NCBI GenBank assembly: GCA_045642085.1
Contig: JAZUIF010000052.1
Coordinates: 16,173-80,172, forward strand
Source: UBA1723 sp045642085
GTDB lineage: Bacteria > Bacteroidota > Bacteroidia > Bacteroidales > Paludibacteraceae
Reading direction: 5' to 3'
Length of the DNA: 64,000 bases
The translations under genes were made by a program, and so were the position numbers. Below are positions 1 to 9,375 of the stretch, piece by piece. The stretch's first letter is position 1. Every line of letters begins with the position of its first letter. The notes beneath the pieces were generated by a model that saw nothing but the letters and a program-made list of their open reading frames with translations, searched no databases and was not told where the DNA came from.

Positions 1-501
1 AATGATAAAAATAATAAATTTCATCGTGGAGTATGTCAGGTTTTTGGTGCTGATACATTAAATATATCACTCTCAAAAAGACAAAACAAAATAGAAACAG
101 TGTATATCGAAAGTAATAATAATATATCAAATGTCCTTTATGTTGGTGCATGTCAGAGTTACCAGATTAATGCTGAAATGAAAGCAGAAGACGGGAAGTG
201 GTATGGCTCTCTTAGTTACGCATTTTATGAAGCATTTAAGGAAAATAAATTTCATGATATAAGACAGTTATGTATTGATATTAGAAATAATGTCGTAAAA
301 TATAATAAAGCAAGTAGACAGTGTCCAGAGTTCGCTTCAAGTCTTGATTTATCTGGAATTTTTGAAAAACCAGAATCAAACTTACCTTCAAGTCCTCAGG
401 ATGAAAACATTAGCTATGTCCATCTGTATATTTGTATTTTTTCCTTAATTGTATTAGTTATCACTTTATTGGTTTTGTATGGAAGAAGAAATAAAAGATA
501 A
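1..501 (+). CDS. Caspase-like (peptidase C14) protein, C-terminal part, membrane-anchored
   Basis: The reading frame is open from the first base of the window, so this is the 3' part of a gene that begins to the left. The residues around the Cys codon at 151-153 (VGACQS) resemble the catalytic Cys strand of caspase/metacaspase domains. A conserved-looking stretch with GSLSYAFYEAF follows, as expected after the p20-like core. The catalytic His would lie outside the window. A hydrophobic helix near the C-terminus (about 420-480) ending in GRRNKR suggests a tail anchor with most of the protein on one side of the membrane. The stop overlaps the next start by 23 bases, which implies translational coupling. 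Base composition is much more AT-rich than the chromosome further right. Family assignment is inference from the motif. It fits a caspase/CHAT defence-type operon. Confidence 0.6.
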   Translation, partial: NDKNNKFHRGVCQVFGADTLNISLSKRQNKIETVYIESNNNISNVLYVGACQSYQINAEMKAEDGKWYGSLSYAFYEAFKENKFHDIRQLCIDIRNNVVKYNKASRQCPEFASSLDLSGIFEKPESNLPSSPQDENISYVHLYICIFSLIVLVITLLVLYGRRNKR

Positions 502-1549
502 AAAAATTCCAGGATTTGTATTCAGCACTTTCCTATTCTTGTTTTTTTATTATTTGCTGAAAACAATTTGTCAAGATGTCATTGACATCCGTTTCAATAT
601 GATTGATGCTGCAATAGCCGAAGGAGAACAGATTGTCCCAACTATAATATTTGCAGTATTCGATATTGTAATGTTAGGTCTTTCTTTTTGGAGTATAATA
701 AGAGTATTAAAAGGATCAAATGATGCAATACCATGTATACGTTGGGCACTTTTTATTAATTTATTTGTCCAATTTTATCAATTGATAAAAAATTTGGAAT
801 TTGCAATATTGGTCAGTTGGTACTATGTGCTTTTCCCAATATTACAGATAGTATTTTCAATTGTTTTTATTGTTTATTTATTTAGATCAAAACATGTAAA
901 GATGTTATTCCCAAGAATAGATAGAAGCTATTATTTAGGGGGATGGATATGGCTTTTATATTTTATTTCTTTTATAACCTTTTTAATATTGGGATCGTAT
1001 ACATCTATAAAAAAAGACAGATGTTCTAAGGCAATAGAGGAAAATACGTTGAGTATTCCATGTGGTTGTTATTCCGATGGTTTAATAATGTTTAAGTCCG
1101 ATGATTCCTTATGGGTTAAAAGTAAGTATGAGATATACAATATGGAAGATGAAAGAGATTCGATAACACGATGGAAACTAGACTTAGATTCTGCTCATTA
1201 TCGAGTTTTTGGTGCGACATCCAATTTGTCAAGACATTCGGATTTTATGAACATTTTGCTTCAATCGAGACCACCTCTTGACTCACATTTAGAAAAAGAA
1301 ATTGTGTTTTGTGATACATTGTTATCAAATGAGCAGTATTATGTAGATCAATTTTTATATAAAGATTCTTCTAATTACGTTTGGACGTTTTCTGTCAGAT
1401 TTGATTCAACAAGTAATAAATATTGTACTTTTTCTAAACTAAATATAATAAAAAATCCGACTTCAGATTTAGAAGAAGCTATAGACTTCTTAAAAAATGT
1501 CGAGTTTGATCTTAATCCTTACATAAATAGATATGTTGATAATAATTAA
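479..1549 (+). CDS. Polytopic membrane protein with extracytoplasmic or cytosolic C-terminal domain
   Basis: A 356-residue protein with about five hydrophobic helices in the first 180 residues (near 10-32, 53-78, 86-108, 112-140 and 150-175). A soluble, mostly polar domain of about 180 residues follows. The arrangement of the helices and the PRIDRSYYLGGW segment resemble DUF2569-type membrane proteins, but I only suggest this. The start at 479 lies inside the end of the caspase-like gene and the stop lies inside the next gene, so it belongs to the same transcript. It may be the membrane component on which the neighbouring proteases act. No catalytic motif is visible. Confidence 0.6.
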   Translation: MEEEIKDKKIPGFVFSTFLFLFFYYLLKTICQDVIDIRFNMIDAAIAEGEQIVPTIIFAVFDIVMLGLSFWSIIRVLKGSNDAIPCIRWALFINLFVQFYQLIKNLEFAILVSWYYVLFPILQIVFSIVFIVYLFRSKHVKMLFPRIDRSYYLGGWIWLLYFISFITFLILGSYTSIKKDRCSKAIEENTLSIPCGCYSDGLIMFKSDDSLWVKSKYEIYNMEDERDSITRWKLDLDSAHYRVFGATSNLSRHSDFMNILLQSRPPLDSHLEKEIVFCDTLLSNEQYYVDQFLYKDSSNYVWTFSVRFDSTSNKYCTFSKLNIIKNPTSDLEEAIDFLKNVEFDLNPYINRYVDNN

Positions 1550-1736
1550 AGAAATAGTCATATTAATATTTTGTTTATTTTTGTTCTTGGTGCTTAGAAG
1601 CCATTATTCTAAAGGGAAAACAATAAAGGATGCTTTATGGGATAACTGTGGATATGCTTTGATGGTATTATCACCGGTTACTTGGATAATTCTTTTGGTT
1701 TCTGCAATATATGTTGTTTACCAAATAATACATTGA
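1533..1736 (+). CDS. Small membrane protein (67 aa)
   Basis: A short protein made of two hydrophobic stretches (about residues 3-22 and 40-65) joined by a polar linker. It overlaps the previous gene by 17 bases and ends two bases before the preferred start of the CHAT gene, so it sits inside a tightly packed operon. I do not recognise a family. Its size and position suggest a small membrane partner for the flanking proteins, which is inference only. Confidence 0.5.
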   Translation: MLIIIKEIVILIFCLFLFLVLRSHYSKGKTIKDALWDNCGYALMVLSPVTWIILLVSAIYVVYQIIH

Positions 1737-1738
1737 AA

Positions 1739-4402
1739 ATGGGACGAAGAATAAATAACATATTACATAGATTACTCTTGACCAAAGCATTTGAAAACAT
1801 ATATCATATATTATATATGTTTTTGTTAGGATTCCTATATATTCTGGGGACAGGAGTCAGTTTGGCACTTTTTATTTTTGTTATTGAATTTTTGTTTCCG
1901 CAAGATGTTCATATAATAAATTATGCACTGACGGATAAAACGTTTAATGAACTATTTGAAAACCATAACTATCATTCTGCCATTTTTGTAGCTGAGGGAG
2001 ACACGTCATATATTAATGATAACGAAAAAAATTTTGTTAATAAATATATGCTACGAGATTGCTATCTTCACGTAGGAGAATATAGCAAAGCTGAAAAAAT
2101 AGGTATAGAAATACTCTCATATTCTCCTGATTTGACAAAAATTTCAGAAGATAAAGAAAAAAAAACAGCAGAGGTGGTAATGAATTTTGTTCGTGTTTCT
2201 GCATGTAGAGATTTGTTTCGCTTATATGAAAAAATGGGGGACAAGTCTAAGCAACTACAAATGTATGATACTCTAAAAAAATACGGTAACGATCCACAGC
2301 TGCTAAAAGTGGAAGAAATGTTAAAGGAGGAGGGCTTTAATATCCCTACAATGGTTGCAGAAAATGGTAGCAGATTTTCTTTAGCTTATAATCTAAAATA
2401 TGATATTATCTGTGGATTATACCTTGAACATCCTGATATGGCTGTTGATTCTCTGACAAAATATATCAGTGATGTTTGGGCATTGCCTAAATTTAATCCT
2501 TCTTTGAAACTCTTGTTTCTAAATAGACTTATATCATGGCATATTGATCGAAACGAAATATTCCAGGCTCAATATATGCTTTTGCGTGGTATTGAAGTTG
2601 TGAAAATGATTAGGAAAGAAGACGGACTTGATCCACTTGGAGAATTCGCTGAATATTGCTACTTGCTACATGATTATAAAAATGCAAAACGTTTTATGAA
2701 TGTTTACATGCGTTTTATGGATAAATATTATGACGATGATGATCTTGAATTTCTATTAGCAGAAGCTCGTTTTGTCAAATACAAACATGAGACTCCTAAA
2801 AAACAAATAGAAGAATTATCTCATTGCTGCAGAGGATTGAGGAAACAAATTTCAAATAATTTTGCTGGGATGACTGCAAATCAACGTGAATGTTTTGCGG
2901 AAATGTTAAAAGAGCCGTTTTCATTTTCATTACAAATGTTGTGTAAACATCCACAAAATAAAAATTTAGTAGAACTTTGTTTTGAAAATGAAGTATTTTA
3001 TCGTGGATTATTACTTCGTTCAGATGCGATGCTTAGACACGCATTAGCAGAAGCCGCAGACTCTTCGCTTATTCAAAATTATAATAGTTATTTAAGGTTA
3101 AAACAAGAACTTGTTGCTCGCGAAGAGATTTCTGGACCAGGAAATTTTGCGAGAAAATTTATTATAGAAAAAGAAATATCCGAGTTAGAGAAGAAATTGG
3201 CTTTAGGATGTGCTGATTTTATTAGAGATGAGAGATCTGATATTCGAGTTTCAGATATGAAATCCTCACTAGACTCAGACGAATGTCTTGTTTCTTATGT
3301 GGAAATTCCTCAGGGAAAGTCATTCTCTTTAGGTGCGTTTGTTTTAAGTAAAAAGAAAGGTCTGTCTTTCAAGCTATTGTGTTCTTCAAATGATTTGATT
3401 TCATTAGGAGCTCAGGATGATATAATGACTCTATGTACTAATGAAAATCTTTACAAGTATCTTTTTGCTAAAATAGAGAGTGATGTGCCTCATAATGCAA
3501 AAGTCATATATTCACCCGCGGGTATAATAAATCGCATTCCTCTTCCATCTTTGTTTGTAGATTCAGATCATACTTTGTCTGACAATTATACTTTATCTTT
3601 GGTCGCAAATCCAATGGATCTTATTAATAATAGATCATATTTTAGTAGATTATTCTCAACAAATAAAATCCAATGGTCTAAAAGTAGTGTGTCTTTGTGG
3701 GGCGGAATCAGATATGGAGGTTCCGACACCTTGATAGCTAAACATCGCTCACCTGTTGTTAGAGGAAATGAATTAGAATATTTACCAGGATCAAAGGGTG
3801 AGGTGGAAGGAATAGCGTCCATTCTAAAAGATAAGGTCAAAATAATCAATACATATACTGGATTCATAGCAACTGAGTCAATTTTTAAGAAAGAAGCTCC
3901 ATTGGCTAATTTAATACATATATCTACACATGGATTTTTTCATGAGGATAAAAGTCATGAATTCAATAATCCAATGCATAATTCTGGACTCTTTTTTGCG
4001 AATGCCAACAAAGCATGGAAGGAGGAATACAGACCAGAACAATATAAGAAAGATTATGAAGATGAAATTCTAAGGGCTGATGAAATAGAATCATTAAATC
4101 TTTCATCTTGTAATCTTGTGGTTCTATCTGCATGTGAAACTGGTCTTGGAGATATCAATGGCAATGAAGGAGTTTACGGATTACAGAGAGCCTTTAAGCT
4201 TGCCGGAGTAAGATACATATTAATGAGTCTTTGGGCAGTACCTGATGGGGCTACCGAGATTCTTATGAAAAGATTTTATCAAAATTTGATCGAGGAAAGT
4301 GATATTGATTTAGCTTTTTCTAATGCTCAAAAAAGTATGAGGAACGACAAGGATAAAATTCATGGTATCCAGGATTGGGGAGGATTTGTTTTATTGCATT
4401 AA
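1739..4402 (+). CDS. TPR-CHAT domain protease, membrane-tethered
   Basis: An 887-residue protein. I place the start at the ATG at 1739, just after the upstream stop, rather than at the in-frame TTG at 1682. A hydrophobic segment (about residues 20-55) is followed by a long helical region with TPR character (about 70-480). A C-terminal CHAT domain spans about 560-887. The CHAT dyad is intact: THG with His731, and SACETG with Cys799, followed by the typical LAGVRYILMSLW strand. CHAT proteases are caspase-like cysteine peptidases, often fused to TPRs that sense a partner. Here it lies downstream of a caspase-like gene and two membrane protein genes in one operon. This arrangement is compatible with a regulated-proteolysis immune system. 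The substrate is unknown. Confidence 0.85.
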   Translation: MGRRINNILHRLLLTKAFENIYHILYMFLLGFLYILGTGVSLALFIFVIEFLFPQDVHIINYALTDKTFNELFENHNYHSAIFVAEGDTSYINDNEKNFVNKYMLRDCYLHVGEYSKAEKIGIEILSYSPDLTKISEDKEKKTAEVVMNFVRVSACRDLFRLYEKMGDKSKQLQMYDTLKKYGNDPQLLKVEEMLKEEGFNIPTMVAENGSRFSLAYNLKYDIICGLYLEHPDMAVDSLTKYISDVWALPKFNPSLKLLFLNRLISWHIDRNEIFQAQYMLLRGIEVVKMIRKEDGLDPLGEFAEYCYLLHDYKNAKRFMNVYMRFMDKYYDDDDLEFLLAEARFVKYKHETPKKQIEELSHCCRGLRKQISNNFAGMTANQRECFAEMLKEPFSFSLQMLCKHPQNKNLVELCFENEVFYRGLLLRSDAMLRHALAEAADSSLIQNYNSYLRLKQELVAREEISGPGNFARKFIIEKEISELEKKLALGCADFIRDERSDIRVSDMKSSLDSDECLVSYVEIPQGKSFSLGAFVLSKKKGLSFKLLCSSNDLISLGAQDDIMTLCTNENLYKYLFAKIESDVPHNAKVIYSPAGIINRIPLPSLFVDSDHTLSDNYTLSLVANPMDLINNRSYFSRLFSTNKIQWSKSSVSLWGGIRYGGSDTLIAKHRSPVVRGNELEYLPGSKGEVEGIASILKDKVKIINTYTGFIATESIFKKEAPLANLIHISTHGFFHEDKSHEFNNPMHNSGLFFANANKAWKEEYRPEQYKKDYEDEILRADEIESLNLSSCNLVVLSACETGLGDINGNEGVYGLQRAFKLAGVRYILMSLWAVPDGATEILMKRFYQNLIEESDIDLAFSNAQKSMRNDKDKIHGIQDWGGFVLLH

Positions 4403-4414
4403 ATAATATTTATT

Positions 4415-4840
4415 ATGAAGTTAGTATTTTTTTTATTTTTCGTGTTTTGGGTATATAAATATTGGTGTTTTACCCGTAAAAGATCGTATTATAGAAAAGT
4501 ACTCACTGTTGCGATATTCCGTCACAAGCGTGCAATAAGTGAACAAAGTACTTTAGATCTTGCATGTGCTTTTATGATGACACAAAGATATGCTGATGCT
4601 TATGGTGTATTCAAATCAGTAATTGAAACATTTCCTGATAGTGTAAATTCAGATGCTATTATCAAAAACCTTGAATTTTGTAAAAAACCACTTCCATGGT
4701 CTAAAGAACTAAGAAATTACAATATGGGATATTGGCATGATTTTATGTTAGTAAGATTTGGAGGATCTAGAATTAATCTGCTTTCACAGGAAACGCTAAC
4801 AGCAACAGATATTTATATTGAAAACGGAGATATTATGTAA
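4415..4840 (+). CDS. Membrane-anchored TPR-like small protein
   Basis: A 141-residue protein with an N-terminal hydrophobic helix (residues 2-18). A basic stretch follows, then a short helical segment (about 50-80, LACAFMMTQRYADAYGVFKSVIETFPDS) with the pattern of a tetratricopeptide repeat. It starts 12 bases after the CHAT gene and is the last gene of that operon before a 59-base gap. The TPR-like segment may interact with the CHAT protein. I recognise no enzymatic motif. Confidence 0.55.
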   Translation: MKLVFFLFFVFWVYKYWCFTRKRSYYRKVLTVAIFRHKRAISEQSTLDLACAFMMTQRYADAYGVFKSVIETFPDSVNSDAIIKNLEFCKKPLPWSKELRNYNMGYWHDFMLVRFGGSRINLLSQETLTATDIYIENGDIM

Positions 4841-4899
4841 AGAAATATCGGTATAGTTATTTCTTGTTGTTTATATACAATCATTAAACATTACGATTT

Positions 4900-6594
4900 A
4901 TGCAAAGCAAAACACAAAATATATTATCTTTAGACAATGAAAAGGCAATGGATTTCTTTATGAAATCTCCTCAATTTCATGGATTTGAGCTACCTGAATA
5001 TTTTGTATTCAACAAAGTACTAAACTATGTTCGTGAAACAATAGGTGACAAATCATATGAAGATTGCTTAAATGAAAAACTCAATCCAGAGGATCTTTCT
5101 GATGTTAATCTAGATATTCTCTTAAACAAAGATGGCAAATATGCAGTCCGACCTATCGTGCTTGCTAATCCATATCTTTATTATTTCTTGGTAAGGGAGA
5201 TTTGTAACAAAGAAAACTGGGAAACAGTAAAGTCGTTATTTGAGAATTTTTCAGTTCCACACCTCTCTTCATGCGCTTTGCCTATCATTCGTAATCCTAA
5301 GAGAAAGGAGAAATTCCATAATTCGGCGACGATTTTTAATTGGTGGAACAGCATGGAGCAGCGATCTATAGAATTATCGTTGGAGTATCGCTATATGTTC
5401 GTGACTGATATCACCAACTGCTATGGATCTGTCAACCCACAAGCCTTTGACTGGGCTTTCAGTCTAAAAGGCACAAAATTTGAGAAGACGGGAGTTAGTT
5501 CTATTTCCAAGAATATCCAGAAATACCTTCGTGCATTTCAGCAAGGTCGAAACATCGGCATCCCTCAGGGTAGTGCGATATTTGATTTCGTTGGAGAAAT
5601 TATACTTGGTTATTCTGACCTACTTTTGCATGAAGCAATAGAGAGAAAAGGAATTAAAGATCCATACGAAATAATTCGTTATCGCGACGACTACAGAATT
5701 TTCTGCAACAGCAAAAGCTCTCTTGAAGACATATCATACCTTCTTCAAGAAATTTTGGAGAGTCTCAACTTCAGAATGAATAGCAAGAAGACGATGATTA
5801 GCGACAGCATCGTCACTGATGCTGTAAAGCCAGACAAGCTTGCGTACATCTACAACACTCCTATCTCGAACAAAGAAGGATATGATTTCGACAGCTTTGA
5901 AAAACATCTATTGTATATTTTGATGTTTGCGAGAAAATATCCAGATAGCGGATCTGTGAAGACGATGCTTTCCGATATAGACAAGAGGATAATGGAGCAT
6001 TTGAAACCATACGAGGTTGAAGTGACGACCTTCGACTTGGATTCAGATGACAATAAATTTGAGAAACGCAAAGTAAAAAAGTACCGTCGACTTTCAGGAG
6101 GAAGTGTGAAAGCGATGTCGGCAATTTGTACACAGATTGCATTGGAGAATGTCAACAGTAGCCACTATGCGTTACGAGTGCTAAGCCGTATGGTTGAGTC
6201 GTTGAAAGACGAAGACGAAAAATGGGACATCCGAAATAAGGTGTATAAGAAGCTCTGCAATCAGCACAACTCTTCATACAACCAGCTATGGCTTCAGAAT
6301 ATCACATACCAGAGGGATTTGGCAAACGGATCTTCTCCATACTCTATGCGTTTGTGCCGTTTGGCAGCCAAAGACAAGGATGTTGAGCTTTGGAACAATT
6401 CATGGATCAAACCTTCATTAAGATCTGATTTTCCATACTCATCAATCATTGATTCTGAGATTCTAGCTAAAGTAACTCCGGTCATAATGTTCAGAGAAAC
6501 AAGAATGTATTATGAAGGATTCGAGGAGGATGAATTTGACGATGAAGCTTGGATTGATGATGCAGTAAGTGCGTTTGAAAAGTATGAGGGCTAA
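4900..6594 (+). CDS. Reverse transcriptase of the Abi/UG (defence-associated) type
   Basis: A 564-residue protein with reverse transcriptase motifs. Motif A is around Asp170 (VTDITNCYGSV), motif B is GIPQGSAIFDF at about 220-230, and motif C is YRDD at 261-264, a variant of YxDD with both metal-binding aspartates. An N-terminal region of about 160 residues contains VRPIVLANPYLYYFLV. A long C-terminal helical region (about 300-540) with an acidic tail takes the place of a maturase or thumb domain. The motif B sequence lacks the Ser-Gln signature of diversity-generating RTs, and there are no group II intron domains. The large helical C-terminus is typical of Abi/UG RTs, many of which are anti-phage. 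The gene follows the CHAT operon and precedes an OB-fold gene. The exact UG subgroup cannot be set without a tree. Confidence 0.85.
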   Translation: MQSKTQNILSLDNEKAMDFFMKSPQFHGFELPEYFVFNKVLNYVRETIGDKSYEDCLNEKLNPEDLSDVNLDILLNKDGKYAVRPIVLANPYLYYFLVREICNKENWETVKSLFENFSVPHLSSCALPIIRNPKRKEKFHNSATIFNWWNSMEQRSIELSLEYRYMFVTDITNCYGSVNPQAFDWAFSLKGTKFEKTGVSSISKNIQKYLRAFQQGRNIGIPQGSAIFDFVGEIILGYSDLLLHEAIERKGIKDPYEIIRYRDDYRIFCNSKSSLEDISYLLQEILESLNFRMNSKKTMISDSIVTDAVKPDKLAYIYNTPISNKEGYDFDSFEKHLLYILMFARKYPDSGSVKTMLSDIDKRIMEHLKPYEVEVTTFDLDSDDNKFEKRKVKKYRRLSGGSVKAMSAICTQIALENVNSSHYALRVLSRMVESLKDEDEKWDIRNKVYKKLCNQHNSSYNQLWLQNITYQRDLANGSSPYSMRLCRLAAKDKDVELWNNSWIKPSLRSDFPYSSIIDSEILAKVTPVIMFRETRMYYEGFEEDEFDDEAWIDDAVSAFEKYEG

Positions 6595-6626
6595 AGTCTA
6601 ATAAAAGATCTTGTGAAAATCTAAAA

Positions 6627-6660
6627 ATGCCATAACCTGTGCTCGACTTTGGCATAGGTT
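6627..6660 (+). ncRNA. Possible pseudoknot between RT and OB-fold genes
   Basis: In the 99-base gap between the RT and the OB-fold gene, four complementary segments lie in interleaved order: ATGCCA (6627-6632), AACCT (6634-6638), TGGCAT (6650-6655) and AGGTT (6656-6660). The first pairs with the third and the second with the fourth, which is the layout of an H-type pseudoknot. It could be an RNA signal for the RT, a translational regulator of the downstream gene, or chance. Confidence 0.3.
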
Positions 6661-6693
6661 GCAATTACTTTTATCACCCAAAACAAATTAATT

Positions 6694-7116
6694 ATGGAAA
6701 TCTCAGGAAAAATCATAGCTGTTCTTGAAGAGAAGAGCGGCATTTCAGAAAAAACAAGGAATCCGTGGAGATGCGGACAGTACGTCATCGAGACACAGGA
6801 GGCATACCCGAAGAAGATGTTCTTTGAGGTGTTTGGCGACGCTAACATCGACTATTTCGCAATCAGAAAAGATGAGGTGTTGACGGTTCATTTCAATGTC
6901 GATGCCAGGGAATATAACGGCAAGTGGTATAACCAGATCAGAGCAATAAAGGTTGAGAGACCATATGCGGCCAGCGGTATTCCAAATCCAGCTTCTCAAC
7001 CTGTATCGTCAACTGCATTTCAAGCTCCTGTTGCCCCGTCGGCTACTCCTAATACAGATTGGGGCGATTTGCCTTTTGGCAATGATCCTATGGATGCGGA
7101 CAAACTTCCATTTTAA
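6694..7116 (+). CDS. DUF3127 OB-fold protein with SSB-like C-terminal tip
   Basis: A 140-residue protein. Residues 1-90 match my recollection of the DUF3127 family, a predicted OB fold common in Bacteroidetes, with the pattern EYNGKWYNQIRAIKVER near 70-86. A low-complexity Pro/Ala/Ser linker follows, and the C-terminus ends DADKLPF. The acidic end closing in LPF resembles the C-terminal tip of bacterial single-strand DNA-binding proteins, which docks partner enzymes. Lying directly after an RT gene, it is a good candidate for a cDNA-binding partner. Its stop codon overlaps the first possible start of the LRR gene. DNA binding is inferred, not shown. Confidence 0.75.
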   Translation: MEISGKIIAVLEEKSGISEKTRNPWRCGQYVIETQEAYPKKMFFEVFGDANIDYFAIRKDEVLTVHFNVDAREYNGKWYNQIRAIKVERPYAASGIPNPASQPVSSTAFQAPVAPSATPNTDWGDLPFGNDPMDADKLPF

Positions 7117-9341
7117 TGATTTTAAGTATGGAAGTTCGTTATTCACGAGATGGCCTTAAACTCTTAAAAGTCAGAAATGCAGAAGGGCACTTTGTTGTCC
7201 CTGATCATGTTAGAGCAATTGACGAGTTTGCATTTTGCCAGTGTAAGGGATTGTTATCTATAGAGATTCCTGATTCTGTTATTGAGATAGGACAGTGGGC
7301 TTTTAAGGAATGTGCTGATTTGAAATCTATAAAGTTGTCTAATTCCGTCACTAAGATTGCTGATCGCTCCTTTGATGGGTGTTTTAGGTTGTCGAGCATT
7401 GAGATCCCTGATTCAGTGACTGAAATTGGAGACTCAGCGTTTTCTGATTGTACAGCACTGGCAAGCATAAAGATTCCAGATTCTGTATCCAGGATAGGGA
7501 AATGGGCTTTTAATGATTGTAAAGCTCTTACAGGTATAAAGATTCCATCATTGGTTACGTCTATCGAAGATTATGCGTTTTCAAATTGTTCTGGCCTGAT
7601 GAGCGTTGAAATTCCAGATTCTGTAAAATCAATAGGAGAATCGGCTTTCTTCGGATGTTCGTCTATTACATCGCTTGTCATCCCAGATTCGGTCACTGAT
7701 ATAGGTTCTAATGCTTTTAGCCTTACTAAATTTGAAAGCATTTCACTTCCAAAATCAATTGCCAGGATAGACGGTGGCGTATTTTCAAATAGTGGTCTGA
7801 AACATATTGATATTCCTGATACTGTGGCTGAAATCGGCGATTGTACATTTTGGTGCTGCTCAAGTCTGGAGTCGGTTAAGATTACGAATTCTGTGACGAA
7901 GATCGGCTCACTCGCCTTTGAAAAATGTAGGTCACTCAAATCAGTTGATATTCCAGACTCGGTAAAAGAAATAGGCAATTCGGCATTTGGGGATTGTTCC
8001 GAGCTGACTTCCATATTTATTCCTTCGGGAGTCTCTAGTATTGGCGATACCGCATTTGGAGGATGTGTTAAACTGACGAACATCAATGTGGCGTCCGATA
8101 ATCCATACTATTCCAGTGTTGATGGAGTATTGTATAACAAAGACAAGACGGAGTTGATCTGCTTGCCATCGGGGAAAAAAGGTCATTATGAGATATTAGA
8201 TGGTGTTACTCGTATTGGTGATTATGCATTTTCCCAATGTAAAGAATTGTCGGGCATACATATACCTTTGAGTGTGACATCTATCGGTAACGTTACATTT
8301 GCAGATTGCGGATTGACAACGTTGTTTATTCCAGCAAACGTCAGTAAAATAGGAGATTGGACAATAAGCGATTGTACCAAATTATCTGAGATATGTGTAG
8401 ATCCCGACAATCAGCACTATTCTAGTTTTGCTGGCATTTTGTACGACAAGGAGCAAACTAAGATATTATTTGTTCCATCGGGAATAACCGTGCTCAAAAT
8501 TTCTGAGAGAATAAAAAACATTGAATCTTTCGGAATATGTGAGAATGTGGTTTCTGTTGACATTCCTTCCAACGTCCATAATATAGGAGAGTGTCCTTTT
8601 TTTTCCTGTAAGAAATTGGAGCGTATTGATGTCTCTCCTGAAAATCCAAATTATACGAGTGAAGACGGGGTGCTGTATAATAAAGACAAGACGGAATTGA
8701 TTGCTGTCCCTGCCACGACAAAGGGCGGTTTTAATGTGCAGTTATCTGTTGAGACAATAAAGGCGGACGCTTTTAGTAATTGCGTAGAATTGACAAGCGT
8801 CAAAATCTCCTCTGACAAGGCCAATATCGGAGAAGACAACCCTTTTGCAGGCTGTTCAATGTTGCGACATATTATCGTATCGTCTGAAAGTCCATATTAT
8901 ACTACTGTAGATGGCGTACTATATAATAAAGACATGTCAATGCTGATATGTGTGCCAGCGTCCACCACAGGTGATTTCGTAATTCCGTCAAGCGTGAAGA
9001 TAATAGGAGAAAATGCTTTTAAGAATTGTAAATATCTTACTTCTGTAGAGATTCCTGATTCTGTCATACAGATAGAGTCGGAAGCCTTTCTGGGTTGCAG
9101 TAGAATAAAAGCTATAACTGTGCCATCGGGTGTTTCAGAAATAGGTTACGATGTTTTTAGCGAATGTGACAACCTGACGGAAGTTCATTTTAGAATACAA
9201 AATATTGAGAATGTATCATTGTCCCTTTTTGACTTTTGCAGTGAATTTTCAAAGTGTACATTATTTGTTCCAATTGGTACAAAGGAAGCATATGTGCATA
9301 TTCGTGAATTTTCTCATTTCAAGAGGATAGTTGAAGAGTGA
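7116..9341 (+). CDS. BspA-like leucine-rich repeat protein without signal peptide
   Basis: A 741-residue protein built of roughly twenty LRR_5 (TpLRR) repeats of about 23 residues with the pattern IPDSVxxIGxxAFxxCxxLxSI. Four inserts of the type VDGVLYNKDKTELICLPSG, typical of BspA proteins, interrupt the repeats. The start is the ATG at 7116, overlapping the upstream stop by one base, or the ATG at 7128. Neither gives a signal peptide, and the C-terminus has no visible sorting domain. BspA proteins are usually surface adhesins, so this copy looks cytoplasmic or otherwise unusual. Its coupling to the RT and OB-fold genes raises the possibility of a recognition or scaffold role. Confidence 0.85.
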   Translation: MILSMEVRYSRDGLKLLKVRNAEGHFVVPDHVRAIDEFAFCQCKGLLSIEIPDSVIEIGQWAFKECADLKSIKLSNSVTKIADRSFDGCFRLSSIEIPDSVTEIGDSAFSDCTALASIKIPDSVSRIGKWAFNDCKALTGIKIPSLVTSIEDYAFSNCSGLMSVEIPDSVKSIGESAFFGCSSITSLVIPDSVTDIGSNAFSLTKFESISLPKSIARIDGGVFSNSGLKHIDIPDTVAEIGDCTFWCCSSLESVKITNSVTKIGSLAFEKCRSLKSVDIPDSVKEIGNSAFGDCSELTSIFIPSGVSSIGDTAFGGCVKLTNINVASDNPYYSSVDGVLYNKDKTELICLPSGKKGHYEILDGVTRIGDYAFSQCKELSGIHIPLSVTSIGNVTFADCGLTTLFIPANVSKIGDWTISDCTKLSEICVDPDNQHYSSFAGILYDKEQTKILFVPSGITVLKISERIKNIESFGICENVVSVDIPSNVHNIGECPFFSCKKLERIDVSPENPNYTSEDGVLYNKDKTELIAVPATTKGGFNVQLSVETIKADAFSNCVELTSVKISSDKANIGEDNPFAGCSMLRHIIVSSESPYYTTVDGVLYNKDMSMLICVPASTTGDFVIPSSVKIIGENAFKNCKYLTSVEIPDSVIQIESEAFLGCSRIKAITVPSGVSEIGYDVFSECDNLTEVHFRIQNIENVSLSLFDFCSEFSKCTLFVPIGTKEAYVHIREFSHFKRIVEE

Positions 9342-9375
9342 TATAAACTAACGTTATAGTCTAATCAAAGTGAAT

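Noticed and set aside
4841..4899. Retron msr-msd RNA upstream of the RT
   Set aside because: Only 59 bases separate the CHAT operon and the RT, too few for a retron RNA, and no strong inverted repeat is present.
4900..6594. Diversity-generating retroelement RT acting on the tip adhesins
   Set aside because: The RT lacks the Ser-Gln motif of DGR RTs, is far larger, has no template repeat in the adjacent gaps and lies about 18 kb from the adhesin genes, across an island boundary.
7571..8086. 171-residue minus-strand frame
   Set aside because: It lies inside the LRR gene and is explained by the repeat structure of that gene.
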